A DNA stretch of 64,000 nucleotides from Panacagrimonas perspica (GTDB lineage: Bacteria > Pseudomonadota > Gammaproteobacteria > Nevskiales > Nevskiaceae). Positions 51,158-59,660 of this stretch are shown one piece after another (within the stretch, counting starts at the first letter, position 1; each line of letters opens with the position of its first letter). The notes beneath the pieces are model-generated. The model made no database searches and was not told where the DNA came from. It saw nothing but the letters and a program-made list of their open reading frames with translations. The DNA lies in the NCBI RefSeq assembly GCF_004364935.1, contig NZ_SOBT01000008.1, forward strand, positions 434,001 through 498,000. The letters run 5' to 3'. The position numbers and the translations under genes are program-made.

Positions 51158-52054
51158 ATGAACACCGAATCCCTCTTCGCACCCTTCGTTGATCGGCCCG
51201 GTTTCGCCAGGCTGCTGGCAGCGGCGCTTCTGCTCGTGGCTTGCGATCGTGCTCCCGCGCCGGTCCAGAAGACGCCGCCGCTTTCCGCGAATGAGGCCGC
51301 TGATGCGTCCCTCGACGTGCCCGCGAACACGTCCACGCTGACGGTCGAAGGCAGCGCATTCGTGCTGCGAGTAGCGGACGGCCGGGTGCTGCGCGGAGCC
51401 GAGCTGCAGGGAGCCGTCCTTCACGTCGCGCTCGATGGCGGGCAGGTGGCGCCGCTGAAGCTCGCGTCGATCGTCCCTGATCCCGAGACGCCCGAGATCC
51501 TGCGTCACGACTTCCAGACCTCGGACGGGCAGGGCGGCTGGAAGACGGCGTGTCCGCCGAACGCGGACGGGGAAACCTGGGGCTTCCCGGTGTCGCTGCC
51601 CGAAGGTCATCCCGGACGGGACGGCGACGTCACGGTGACCTGCGTGTCCGGTGCGGTCGGCAAGTGCGTGCGCTGGGGCTATCCGCCGTGGATGAAGGGT
51701 CCGGGTGGCGAAGACCTCGCGCCGTTTCACGCCGCCTGCGTGCACATGGCGCGGGCCGACTATTGCGGTGACAACCGGCCGCGCACCAAGGAAGGCACGT
51801 CCATCGACAACTACGACGATCTCGGCATCCAGCGTCGCGGCGCAGCGAAAGACCCTGCCTACGTATTCGAGGCGGGCTGGGGCGCGCAGGGCGCGGTGTG
51901 CGTGGCGCATCCGCGCTGGTCCGACGTGGCGACGCTCGAACAGATCCAGGCCGACTGTCCGCGGCTGGCGGCAGTGCCGCTCTGCAACGAGGCCAGCGCC
52001 CGCGGCCTCGGGGCGCGCATGTTCAACACCTCCAAGCTGCTGCCCGCCCGGTAG
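51158..52054 (+). CDS. ADYC-domain lipoprotein
   Basis: ATG 51158 gives 298 residues with a lipoprotein signal ending LLLVAC (Cys 29). The C-terminal half is an ADYC domain, named for its conserved motif, here CVHMARADYCGDNRPRT near residues 207-223. The domain also has CVRWGYPPW, GTSIDNYD and many cysteines likely to be disulfide-bonded outside the cytoplasm. The N-terminal part contains VLRGAELQGAVLHVALDG, which echoes the (N/Q)G pentapeptides of the neighbouring protein. Function unknown. A TACACT box at 51129-51134 may be the -10. Unlike its neighbours it has no TGACA palindrome. Confidence 0.85.
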   Translation: MNTESLFAPFVDRPGFARLLAAALLLVACDRAPAPVQKTPPLSANEAADASLDVPANTSTLTVEGSAFVLRVADGRVLRGAELQGAVLHVALDGGQVAPLKLASIVPDPETPEILRHDFQTSDGQGGWKTACPPNADGETWGFPVSLPEGHPGRDGDVTVTCVSGAVGKCVRWGYPPWMKGPGGEDLAPFHAACVHMARADYCGDNRPRTKEGTSIDNYDDLGIQRRGAAKDPAYVFEAGWGAQGAVCVAHPRWSDVATLEQIQADCPRLAAVPLCNEASARGLGARMFNTSKLLPAR

Positions 52055-52083
52055 TGCGACGCAACGCACGCGCGACATTGCGC

Positions 52084-52137
52084 TGACACCGTATGTCGCT
52101 GCACTGGCATCGGCCTGATACGGGCGGCGCCTAGTCT
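52084..52137 (+). promoter_or_regulatory. Regulated promoter P2 of the secreted beta-rich protein gene
   Basis: The palindrome TGACAC-CGT-ATGTCG (52084-52098) is 48 bp upstream of TAGTCT (52132-52137), the same geometry as P1. The matching bases between the two continue past the box to CGAAGG. The coding regions are unrelated, so the similarity reflects shared control. Confidence 0.65.
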
Positions 52138-52184
52138 GGTTTCAACGAAGGCACATCGCTTTCGACCCGACTGGAGCAGCCCCG

Positions 52185-53327
52185 ATGAACGTTTCCACTT
52201 CCTTCCGCCGCACCGCCTTTGCCGTCGCCGCACTGGCGTCTTTCGCGTTCGGTCCGTCCGCATCGGCCGAAGGCTTTTCTGGCGGCGTGTTCGTCGCGGC
52301 TGGCGACGTCGACGGTGATGGCGCCTACCGCGGCGGCGTGAAGATCGCCGTCAGCGACGTGAACTACATCGGCCGCGACGGCAACTGGTTCAACCCTTCC
52401 AACTGGAGCAGCGGCCGCGTGCCGGGCGCTGGCGACAACGTGATCCTCGACGGCAACGACTACGTGCTGATCGATGGCGGTGCCGATCCGTCGGCGACGC
52501 GCGTGTCGTTCGGCGATCTGGTCGTCAGCAGCGTCGCGGTCCTGGAAGTGCGCAACGGCGCCATCGTGCAGACGCGCAGCCAGGTGCTGAAGGACGACGG
52601 CCAGATCATCTTCCGCGCCTCGGGCGACGTCGGCGAGAGCCTGATCGTCGACCGCTCGTGCACCGACTGCGTGCTCGTGCAGAACCCGAACCAGAAGAGC
52701 AAGCGCATCGTCGTGCTGCAGAGCAGCGTGACGACCGACATGGGCCTGGGCGGCACCGAGCCGGCGACGCTGACGCGCGACGCCAGCGGCCAGATGCAGC
52801 TCGCCGCGGGTCGCGGCCATTACTCGACGCTGACCGTCGACACCGCGGTGATCGACGGCGATCTCAAGCTGTCGACCTACTACGGCTTCAGCCCGATGCC
52901 GGGCGACCAGTACCAGATCATCACCGTCAACGGCCGTCGCACCGGCGAGTTCATCGGCGTCCCGGAAGGCGGTTACGTGGGCTGCACCGAGAACCATGTC
53001 GGCCTGCGCCTGAGCTATGAAGGCGGCGATGGCAACGACATCGTGATCTCGGCCGAGCAGACTGATCCCGCGACCTGCCTGCTGCTGCCGGCGGTGCAGA
53101 AGGTTCGCGAGGCCGCGGCGCGCCTGAACGTGCAGGCCCGCATCGACAAGCTGCCGCTGGCGGCCGCGGTGGAACAGGGCGTGGCGCAGACGCGCGAGCA
53201 CATCCTGCTGGCCAGGCAGATCGGCGTGCCCTCGGCCACCGATGGCGCCGCCGAAACGGCGAAGGGCACGACCAAGCTGCCGTCGCCGACGACGCCGATC
53301 TCGGGCCCCAAGCCGCCGAAGAAGTAA
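52185..53327 (+). CDS. Secreted beta-rich protein of unknown function
   Basis: The 380-residue protein has a signal peptide cut near residue 28 (ASA). Next come an acidic Ca-binding-like loop (AAGDVDGDGAY) and WFNPSNWSSGRVPGAGDNVI, which resembles the start of G8-like or beta-helix domains in extracellular proteins. A beta-rich middle ends with GDQYQIITVNGRRTGEFIGV and GDGNDIVISAE, the closing strand pattern of many autotransporter-like repeat proteins. A charged helical tail (EAAARLNVQARIDKLPLAAAV) and a Pro/Lys end follow. No anchor is present, so it is probably secreted or periplasmic. GGAGCAG lies 7 nt upstream of ATG. Controlled by P2. Confidence 0.75.
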   Translation: MNVSTSFRRTAFAVAALASFAFGPSASAEGFSGGVFVAAGDVDGDGAYRGGVKIAVSDVNYIGRDGNWFNPSNWSSGRVPGAGDNVILDGNDYVLIDGGADPSATRVSFGDLVVSSVAVLEVRNGAIVQTRSQVLKDDGQIIFRASGDVGESLIVDRSCTDCVLVQNPNQKSKRIVVLQSSVTTDMGLGGTEPATLTRDASGQMQLAAGRGHYSTLTVDTAVIDGDLKLSTYYGFSPMPGDQYQIITVNGRRTGEFIGVPEGGYVGCTENHVGLRLSYEGGDGNDIVISAEQTDPATCLLLPAVQKVREAAARLNVQARIDKLPLAAAVEQGVAQTREHILLARQIGVPSATDGAAETAKGTTKLPSPTTPISGPKPPKK

Positions 53328-53361
53328 GCCGGCTCTCCGTCGATCCGGCTGGCAAGGCCGC

Positions 53362-53425
53362 TGACATCATGTGTCAGCCGGCTGACATCGACGGAAGCAC
53401 GCCGGACACCACGGGGCCGTAGCCT
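53362..53425 (+). promoter_or_regulatory. Regulated promoter P3 of the hybrid kinase gene
   Basis: The palindrome TGACAT-CAT-GTGTCA (53362-53376) has perfect arms. An extra half-site TGACAT follows at 53383, and TAGCCT (53420-53425) lies 58 bp from the palindrome start, exactly ten bases (one helical turn) more than in P1 and P2. It precedes the kinase start at 53505 and suggests autoregulation. Confidence 0.6.
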
Positions 53426-53504
53426 GCAAAGGCACGGCCGGGATTCCAGTCCCGATGCGTGCGTCCCACAGTCCCAGCCGGTGTTTCCGGCAGAGCCCGC
53501 CGAC

Positions 53505-56500
53505 ATGAACGATGCGCCCAAGCCTGCTGTGCCCCGCGATCTGAGCCGCCTGCGCGACGGCCATTTCGACGGGGCCGCGCAGGAACGGCTGATGACCGAC
53601 CTGGCCGAATCGCTGCCGGGCGCGGTGTTCCAGCTCGAGTCGGACGACAAGAACAACCTTCGCTACAACTTCGTGTCCGGTCGCGCGCGCGAGGTGCTCG
53701 GCGTCGAGCCGCAGGCCATCCTCGACGATCCGCTGCTGCCGTCGAAGCTGGTGATCGCGAAGGACTCCTCGGTGCTGTTCAACGCGTACCGTGATTCCGC
53801 TCGCGGCATCCGCCCGGTGAGCGCCGACGTGCGCATCCTGCGTCCCGACGGCCAGCAGCGCTGGATCCGCACGTTCGCCACCTGCCGCAAGGCCGGCGGC
53901 AACGTGATGTGGAACGGCTACTGGAACGACGTCACGGACGAAGTCGAGGCGCGCGAGAAGCTGGAGCGCTCCGAGGCGCGGCTGCGTGCCATCGTCGACA
54001 CGGTGCCCGGCGTGCTGTTCCAGCTGCGTCGCGACGCCGACGGCAGCATCGGCATCAACTATCTGTCGCACGGCAGCGAGGAGATGTCGGGCATCCCGCA
54101 CGAGGAATTGCGCCGCGATTTCGGTGCCTTCCTGCGCGCGGTGCACGAGGAGGACCGCCCGCAGATCGCGGAGGCGCTCGAGCGCTCGGTGTCGGAGATG
54201 AAGGTCAAGGAGCACACCGTGCGCGTGAATCACCGCGACGGCAGCCTGCACTGGATCACGAACATCGTGTCGCCGCGCCGCAACGAGGATGGACAGGTGC
54301 TGTGGGACGGCATCACCGTCGACATCACCGCGCACAAGCGGACCGAGGAAGCACTTGTGCATGCCGAGACCCGCATGCGGGAGATCGTAGGCTCGGCGCC
54401 GGGTGCGGTGTACCAGGTGGTCATCGGCGCCGACGGCGTGCTGCGATTGCCGTACGTCAGCGAAGGGTTGATCGATCTGGTCGGCATCGCCAAGGCGGAC
54501 GCCGAAGCGGACGTAGGCTGCCTGTTCGCCCAGGTGCAGACCCTGGACCTGCCGCGCCTGCAGCGTGCGATCGTCGCGACGGCGCAGCAGCGCGAGACGC
54601 TCAGCTTCGACTTCCAGTTCCGTCATGCGCTCAGCGGAGAACTGCGCTGGCTGCGGTCGCGCGCGACCGCCGTGCGAGGGGCAGGCGGCGAGGTGGTGTG
54701 CAACGGCTTCTGGCAGGACATCACCGACTTCAAGACGCTGGAAGCGGAGCTGCGCGACGCGCGCGACGCCGCGCAGGTGGCCGAACGCCGCGTGCGTGAC
54801 ATCACCGACAGCCTGCCGGGTGTCGTGTTCCAGATGGTCTATCCCGTCGACGGCCCGGCGCGCGTTGCGCATGTCAGCGAGGGTATGCGCGAGCTGACCG
54901 GCATCGACCGCGATGCGGCGATGACCAACCTGTCGGTGCTGATCCAGAACGTGGTGCCCGAGGACCGCGCACACGTGATCGCCGAAACGGCGCGCATGGC
55001 GCGCGATGCCGGCACCTTGCGCATCGAGTTCCGCCTGCGCCACACGCTGACCGGCGAGATTCGCTGGCTGCTCGCGCGCTCCGCCGGGCGCCGCATGGAG
55101 GACGGCAGCGTCGTCTCCAACGGCTTCTGGCAGGACATCACCGAGATCAAGACGCTGGAGGCCGAGCTGCGCGACGCGCGCGACGTGTCGCAGGCCAGTG
55201 CGGTGCAGTTGCGCGTGGTCACCGATTCGCTGCCGGGCATGGTCTACCAGTACAACGTGGCGCCCAATCTGGTGGGCACCTACACGATGGTCAGCGACCA
55301 GGGCCCCGAGATGTTCGGGCGCACGCGCGAGTGGATCACCGGCACGCCCAACAGCCTGCTGTATCTCGTGCTCAAGGAAGACCAGCCCAAGCTGATCGGC
55401 GCGTTCCTCGAGGCCGTGCGCAGCCGCGGCAACGTGGATTTCACCTACCGCTCGCAGCTGGCGGGCGATCGCATCGGCTGGCTGCGCACGCGCGCGCGTC
55501 CGATCCCGCAGGCCGACGGTGGCGTGGCCTGGAGCGGTTTCACGATGGAAGTCACCGCGGAGATCGAGGCGCGCCAGCAGCTCGAGGTGGTCGAGAAGCG
55601 GCTGCTCGAAGAAGCCAAGGCTGGCGAGCGGCGCGTGCGCGAGATCACCGAATCGTTGCCCGGGGTCGTCTACCGGATGGAGAACGTCGGTCGCAACACG
55701 ACGCGCTTCACCGACATGACGGACGCGGCGCACAAGTTGTATGGCTACACCCGCGAACAGATCATGGCCAATCCCGCGTTGATGAGCGACGGCGTGCACC
55801 CGGACGATCGTGTCGCGATGCGCGATGAGCTGATGTCCTCGGCGCGTGCGGGCCGCCAGGCGCAGATGAATTTTCGCTTCAACCGTCCCGACGGAACCTT
55901 CCGCTGGCTGCGCACCTACGCAGCGGCACAGTTGATCGACAACGGTGTGGCCTGGGTGGGCTACACGGCAGATGTCACCGCAGAGCGCGAGGCGCGTGAC
56001 CGCGCCGATGAGGCGATGCGTCAGCTGACGGTGGCGCGCGACGCCGCCGAAAGCGCGCAGCAACGCATGAGGGCGATCTTCGATCACACCAAGATCGGCC
56101 TGGTGATGATCGACGCGAACAAGAATTTCTCCGACGCCAACCCTTCGCTGCGCGAGCTGCTGGAGATCGCGGACGAGGAACAATTCGCGCGCGAATTTCC
56201 GAAGTTCTCGCCGCCGACCCAGCCGGATGGCCGCGATTCGATGGAGAAGGCGGCCGAGGTCATCGGCGTCGCATTCGAGCGCGGCTACAACCGCTTCGAC
56301 TGGATGCACCAGACGTATTCCGGTGAGCCGCGACCCTGCGAGATCGCGCTGACGCGCGTGGAGCTGGGCGGCAAGCCCACGATCTTCGCGACGATGACCG
56401 ACATGCGCGAGCGCCTGCGCTACGAAACGCAGCTCATGCGGGCCTCGGAGGAAGCGCGATCGGCCTCGCAGGCCAAGAGCGAGTTCCTCGCCAACATGAG

Positions 56501-58484
56501 CCACGAGATCCGCACGCCGATGAACGCGATCGTCGGGCTCACGCACCTGGGCTTGTCGAGCACCGATCCGACGCGCCTGCGCGACTACCTCGGCAAGATC
56601 GACACCGCGGCCAAGTCGCTGCTGCAGATCATCAACGACATTCTCGATTTCTCGAAGATCGAGGCGGGCAAGCTGTCCCTCGAATCGACGCCGTTCGACC
56701 TGTATTCGGTGCTCGACAATCTCTCCGGCATGCTGAACCTGCGCGCGGCGGAGAAAGGGATCGAACTGCTGTTCGCGGTCGAGCCCGGCATCAGCGCACA
56801 GCTCATGGGCGATCCGCTGCGCCTGGGGCAGATCCTGCTGAACCTGACCGGCAACGCGGTCAAGTTCACCGACAAGGGCCAGATCGTCGTGCGGGTGAAG
56901 ACGACGAAGAAGGGCAAGGACTTCGTTCGGCTGCGCTTCGAAGTGACCGACACCGGCATCGGCCTGTCCGCAGAACAGATCTCGCGGCTCTTTGAATCCT
57001 TCTCGCAGGCCGACACCTCGACCACGCGCCGTTACGGCGGCACGGGTCTGGGCCTGGCCATCTCGCAGCGCCTGGTGGACCTGATGGACGGCGAGATCGC
57101 GGTCGACAGCGTGCAGGGCAAGGGCAGCACTTTTCACTTCACGGCGCGGTTCGGTCTTGCGCCCGAGACCGCCAAGCGCACGCCCACGCCCAAATCGATG
57201 CGCGGCATGCGCGTGCTCGTGGTGGATGACAACAGCACCGCGCAGTCGATCCTGCAGGCCTACCTGGAGTCCTTCGGCTTCGTCGTGGAGACCGTCAGCG
57301 ACGGACAACGCGCGGTCGAGGCCATCCGCAATGCCGGCCCGCAGGCTTTCCGGCTGGTGCTGATGGACTGGCAGATGCCGGGCATGAACGGCATCGAGGC
57401 GGCGCGGCGGATTCGCGAGCTGTCCAGCCCCGAGCCCTCGGTGATCATCATGGTGACCGCGTTCGGCCGCGAGGAAGTCGAGCACCAGGCGCTGTCGGCC
57501 GGTCTCGACGGTTTCCTGATCAAGCCGGTGAATCCTTCCGTTCTGCTCGACACCATTCTCGATGCGTTCGGCAGGGAGGCTGCGCTGGAAGCGGGACCGG
57601 TGTCGTCGGCGATCGCGCCGACGGTGTCGCTCGAAGGCCTGCACGTGCTGCTCGTGGAGGACAACGAGATCAACCAGGAAGTCGCGATGGAGCTGCTCAA
57701 GCGCGCGGGCATCACGGTGGATCTGGCGAAGAACGGACGCGAGGCGGTGGACCTGGCGTCCGCCAAGGATTACGACGCCGTGTTGATGGACGTGCAGATG
57801 CCGATCATGGATGGGCTCGAGGCTACGCGGCGCATCCGTCGCCTGGAGTCGCTGCGCGCCACGGTCCCGATCATCGCGATGACCGCCAACGCGATGGCCG
57901 AGGACCGGCAGCGTTGCATCGAGGCCGGCATGAACGATCACGTCGGCAAGCCGGTGGACGTGAGCCGGCTGCACAAGGTGCTGGCGCAGTGGACGCGCGG
58001 TGCTGCGCGTAGCCCGGACGTTGAATTGCGCGAAGCCAAAGAGCGGGAGCTTCTACCTCGGCAGGAAGCCTTCCCGGACTTCGTCCGGGTTACGGTTCCG
58101 CCAACCTTGCCCGGCGGTCAGGCTGGGCCCGACGCCAGGTCTGCGCCGGAAGAACCGGATTTCGACTTTCCGCTCGCGGTCCGCCAGATGGGCGACAGCG
58201 TGGCGCTGTGGGAGAAGCTGGCGCGGCGCTACGGGGCATCGGCTTCACCGGCCGCGCAGATCATGCAATCGCTGGCGGCCTCGGATCGTGAATCCGCGCG
58301 TCGCAACGCGCATACGCTCAAGGGCGTCGCGGCGACGCTCGGGCTTCTGGCGCTCAAGCGCGCTGCGGCCGAAGTGGAACGCGCGCTGGCCGCCGGCTCC
58401 GGCGTGGCGATGCCCGACCTCGAGGAACTGACCCGCGCGGACGAGACAGCGCGCCGGGTGATCGGTCAGCATCTGTCGAAATGA
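53505..58484 (+). CDS. Cytoplasmic multi-PAS hybrid histidine kinase (7 PAS, HisKA, HATPase, 2 REC, Hpt)
   Basis: ATG 53505 (a GTG at 53481 is also in frame) gives 1659 residues without signal peptide or transmembrane helix. About seven PAS/PAC units occupy residues ~30-985; several end in a W-D-x-T-like PAC strand (NGFWQDIT, WNDVT, VGYTADVT). The dimerisation domain has FLANMSHEIRTPMNAI with His 1000, and the ATPase domain has LTGNAVKFTD and GGTGLGLAIS. Two receiver domains follow, with Asp 1288 in LMDWQMPGMNG and Asp 1429 in LMDVQMPIMDG. The Hpt domain has His 1603 in ARRNAHTLKGVAATLG. A phosphorelay to the response regulator at 58513 is likely. Residues ~1502-1530, between REC2 and Hpt, are encoded by a REP doublet. 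Confidence 0.93.
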   Translation: MNDAPKPAVPRDLSRLRDGHFDGAAQERLMTDLAESLPGAVFQLESDDKNNLRYNFVSGRAREVLGVEPQAILDDPLLPSKLVIAKDSSVLFNAYRDSARGIRPVSADVRILRPDGQQRWIRTFATCRKAGGNVMWNGYWNDVTDEVEAREKLERSEARLRAIVDTVPGVLFQLRRDADGSIGINYLSHGSEEMSGIPHEELRRDFGAFLRAVHEEDRPQIAEALERSVSEMKVKEHTVRVNHRDGSLHWITNIVSPRRNEDGQVLWDGITVDITAHKRTEEALVHAETRMREIVGSAPGAVYQVVIGADGVLRLPYVSEGLIDLVGIAKADAEADVGCLFAQVQTLDLPRLQRAIVATAQQRETLSFDFQFRHALSGELRWLRSRATAVRGAGGEVVCNGFWQDITDFKTLEAELRDARDAAQVAERRVRDITDSLPGVVFQMVYPVDGPARVAHVSEGMRELTGIDRDAAMTNLSVLIQNVVPEDRAHVIAETARMARDAGTLRIEFRLRHTLTGEIRWLLARSAGRRMEDGSVVSNGFWQDITEIKTLEAELRDARDVSQASAVQLRVVTDSLPGMVYQYNVAPNLVGTYTMVSDQGPEMFGRTREWITGTPNSLLYLVLKEDQPKLIGAFLEAVRSRGNVDFTYRSQLAGDRIGWLRTRARPIPQADGGVAWSGFTMEVTAEIEARQQLEVVEKRLLEEAKAGERRVREITESLPGVVYRMENVGRNTTRFTDMTDAAHKLYGYTREQIMANPALMSDGVHPDDRVAMRDELMSSARAGRQAQMNFRFNRPDGTFRWLRTYAAAQLIDNGVAWVGYTADVTAEREARDRADEAMRQLTVARDAAESAQQRMRAIFDHTKIGLVMIDANKNFSDANPSLRELLEIADEEQFAREFPKFSPPTQPDGRDSMEKAAEVIGVAFERGYNRFDWMHQTYSGEPRPCEIALTRVELGGKPTIFATMTDMRERLRYETQLMRASEEARSASQAKSEFLANMSHEIRTPMNAIVGLTHLGLSSTDPTRLRDYLGKIDTAAKSLLQIINDILDFSKIEAGKLSLESTPFDLYSVLDNLSGMLNLRAAEKGIELLFAVEPGISAQLMGDPLRLGQILLNLTGNAVKFTDKGQIVVRVKTTKKGKDFVRLRFEVTDTGIGLSAEQISRLFESFSQADTSTTRRYGGTGLGLAISQRLVDLMDGEIAVDSVQGKGSTFHFTARFGLAPETAKRTPTPKSMRGMRVLVVDDNSTAQSILQAYLESFGFVVETVSDGQRAVEAIRNAGPQAFRLVLMDWQMPGMNGIEAARRIRELSSPEPSVIIMVTAFGREEVEHQALSAGLDGFLIKPVNPSVLLDTILDAFGREAALEAGPVSSAIAPTVSLEGLHVLLVEDNEINQEVAMELLKRAGITVDLAKNGREAVDLASAKDYDAVLMDVQMPIMDGLEATRRIRRLESLRATVPIIAMTANAMAEDRQRCIEAGMNDHVGKPVDVSRLHKVLAQWTRGAARSPDVELREAKERELLPRQEAFPDFVRVTVPPTLPGGQAGPDARSAPEEPDFDFPLAVRQMGDSVALWEKLARRYGASASPAAQIMQSLAASDRESARRNAHTLKGVAATLGLLALKRAAAEVERALAAGSGVAMPDLEELTRADETARRVIGQHLSK
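58009..58093. repeat. REP doublet (BIME-like) copy 8, inside the kinase gene
   Basis: GTAG-CCCGGACG at the left (decayed hairpin) and an intact right half CCCGGACTTCGTCCGGGTTAC, 85 bp, lie in frame within the hybrid kinase CDS. The GTAG is read as part of GCG-CGT-AGC, so it gives no stop in this frame. It encodes the linker between REC2 and Hpt. Confidence 0.8.
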
Positions 58485-58512
58485 CGACGCACTGGATGGA
58501 CGGAGACCTGCT

Positions 58513-59280
58513 GTGAAATCCCGTATTGCGGTGGTGGACGACGACGAGATGATCCGCGAGGTCGTCGTCGAGTATCTGACCGGCCAGGGTTTCGACGTCC
58601 TCAGCCTCGACGGCGGTCCAGCGCTGCGTGCCGCTTTCGCCACCACCCCGCCGGACTGCGTGATCCTGGATCTGGTGATGCCGGGCGAAGATGGCCTGAG
58701 CGTGCTGCGCTGGATCCGCAACGGGTCGGCCGACCTTCCGGTGATCATGCTGACCAGCGCGGATGGCACCGCCGACCGGGTCGTGGGGCTGGAACTGGGC
58801 GCCGACGATTACGTCTCGAAACCGGCCGATCTGCGCGAACTGCTGGCGCGCGTGCGCAGCGTCCTGCGCCGGCGCACCGGCGCCGCGTCACCGCCGCCGA
58901 TGGCGCAGCCGGTTCCGCTGGTCGAGCAACGCAAGTCCGCCGGGCCGGGCGAGGCCTGGTTCGGTCGCTGGCGGCTCGATCGTGCGCGGAGGCGCCTGGT
59001 GGATTCGGCCGGCGAGGTGCTGCCGGTGACCGGAGCGGAGTTCGGCCTGCTGTGCGTGTTCGCGGATCACCCGAGCGTGGTGCTGTCGCGCGACAAGCTG
59101 CTGGAGCTTTCGGGCACGGATCCCGGGGAAGTGTTCGATCGCGCCATCGACCTGCGGATCACGCGTCTGCGGCGCAAGATCGAGCCGGTTCCCGGGGATC
59201 CGACGGTGATTCGCACGATTCGCGGGCATGGCGGCGGCTACGAGTACCTGCCTTCGGATGGACCCAACTACGGGCGCTGA
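58513..59280 (+). CDS. OmpR-family response regulator
   Basis: GTG 58513 has CGGAG 7 nt upstream and lies 28 bp after the kinase stop. The 255-residue protein has a receiver domain (residues ~4-115: acidic pocket VVDDDEM, phospho-acceptor Asp 53 in VILDLVMPGEDG, Thr in MLTSADG, Lys in DYVSKPADLREL). A 35-residue linker and an OmpR winged helix follow (LPVTGAEFGLLCVFADH, DRAIDLRITRLRRKIE, TIRGHGGGYEYLP). It is the natural partner of the hybrid kinase, and a candidate for binding the TGACA palindromes of P1, P2 and P3 (inference). Confidence 0.94.
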   Translation: MKSRIAVVDDDEMIREVVVEYLTGQGFDVLSLDGGPALRAAFATTPPDCVILDLVMPGEDGLSVLRWIRNGSADLPVIMLTSADGTADRVVGLELGADDYVSKPADLRELLARVRSVLRRRTGAASPPPMAQPVPLVEQRKSAGPGEAWFGRWRLDRARRRLVDSAGEVLPVTGAEFGLLCVFADHPSVVLSRDKLLELSGTDPGEVFDRAIDLRITRLRRKIEPVPGDPTVIRTIRGHGGGYEYLPSDGPNYGR

Positions 59281-59311
59281 TCGTCCGGACTGCCGGAAGG
59301 CGCTGGTTCGG

Positions 59312-59340
59312 CTGGAAATCCCGGACCGAATGGCTACAAT
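59312..59340 (+). promoter_or_regulatory. Promoter of the rpsP operon
   Basis: TACAAT (59335-59340) is a near-consensus -10 with a 17-bp gap to a weak -35, CTGGAA (59312-59317). It lies 51 bp upstream of the rpsP ATG, at a place where a strong ribosomal-protein promoter is expected. Confidence 0.65.
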
Positions 59341-59391
59341 ACGCGCCCTTTTCGCAGCCGCTCGGCCGCGAAGCTTTTGAGATTGAACTGC

Positions 59392-59652
59392 ATGGTTACG
59401 ATTCGTCTGGCTCGCGCCGGCTCCAAGAAGCGCCCGTTCTATCACGTGGTTGCCACCGACAAGCGCAGCTCGCGCGACGGACGCTTCATCGAGCGCCTCG
59501 GCTTCTACAACCCCACCGCGCAGGGCAAAGAGCAGAAGCTCGTGCTCGACGTGGCCAAGATGAAGGACTGGCAGAGCAAGGGCGCGCAGGTTTCCGAGCG
59601 CGTTTCCTACCTCGCCACGACGCTTCCCGCCGCCACGCCCGTCGCGGCCTGA
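59392..59652 (+). CDS. rpsP: 30S ribosomal protein S16
   Basis: ATG 59392 gives 86 residues beginning [20 protein letters not shown], the standard S16 start; [10 protein letters not shown] and a Lys-rich end also match. S16 binds 16S rRNA early in 30S assembly. First gene of rpsP-rimM-trmD-rplS, the usual proteobacterial order. Confidence 0.98.
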   Translation: MVTIRLARAGSKKRPFYHVVATDKRSSRDGRFIERLGFYNPTAQGKEQKLVLDVAKMKDWQSKGAQVSERVSYLATTLPAATPVAA

Positions 59653-59660
59653 GCAGCAGG

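Noticed and set aside
53367-57974. A 1535-codon open frame antisense to the hybrid kinase.
   Set aside because: It has the low-complexity Arg/Ala/His/Gln composition of a G+C-driven shadow frame and no motifs; the kinase on the other strand has complete domains.
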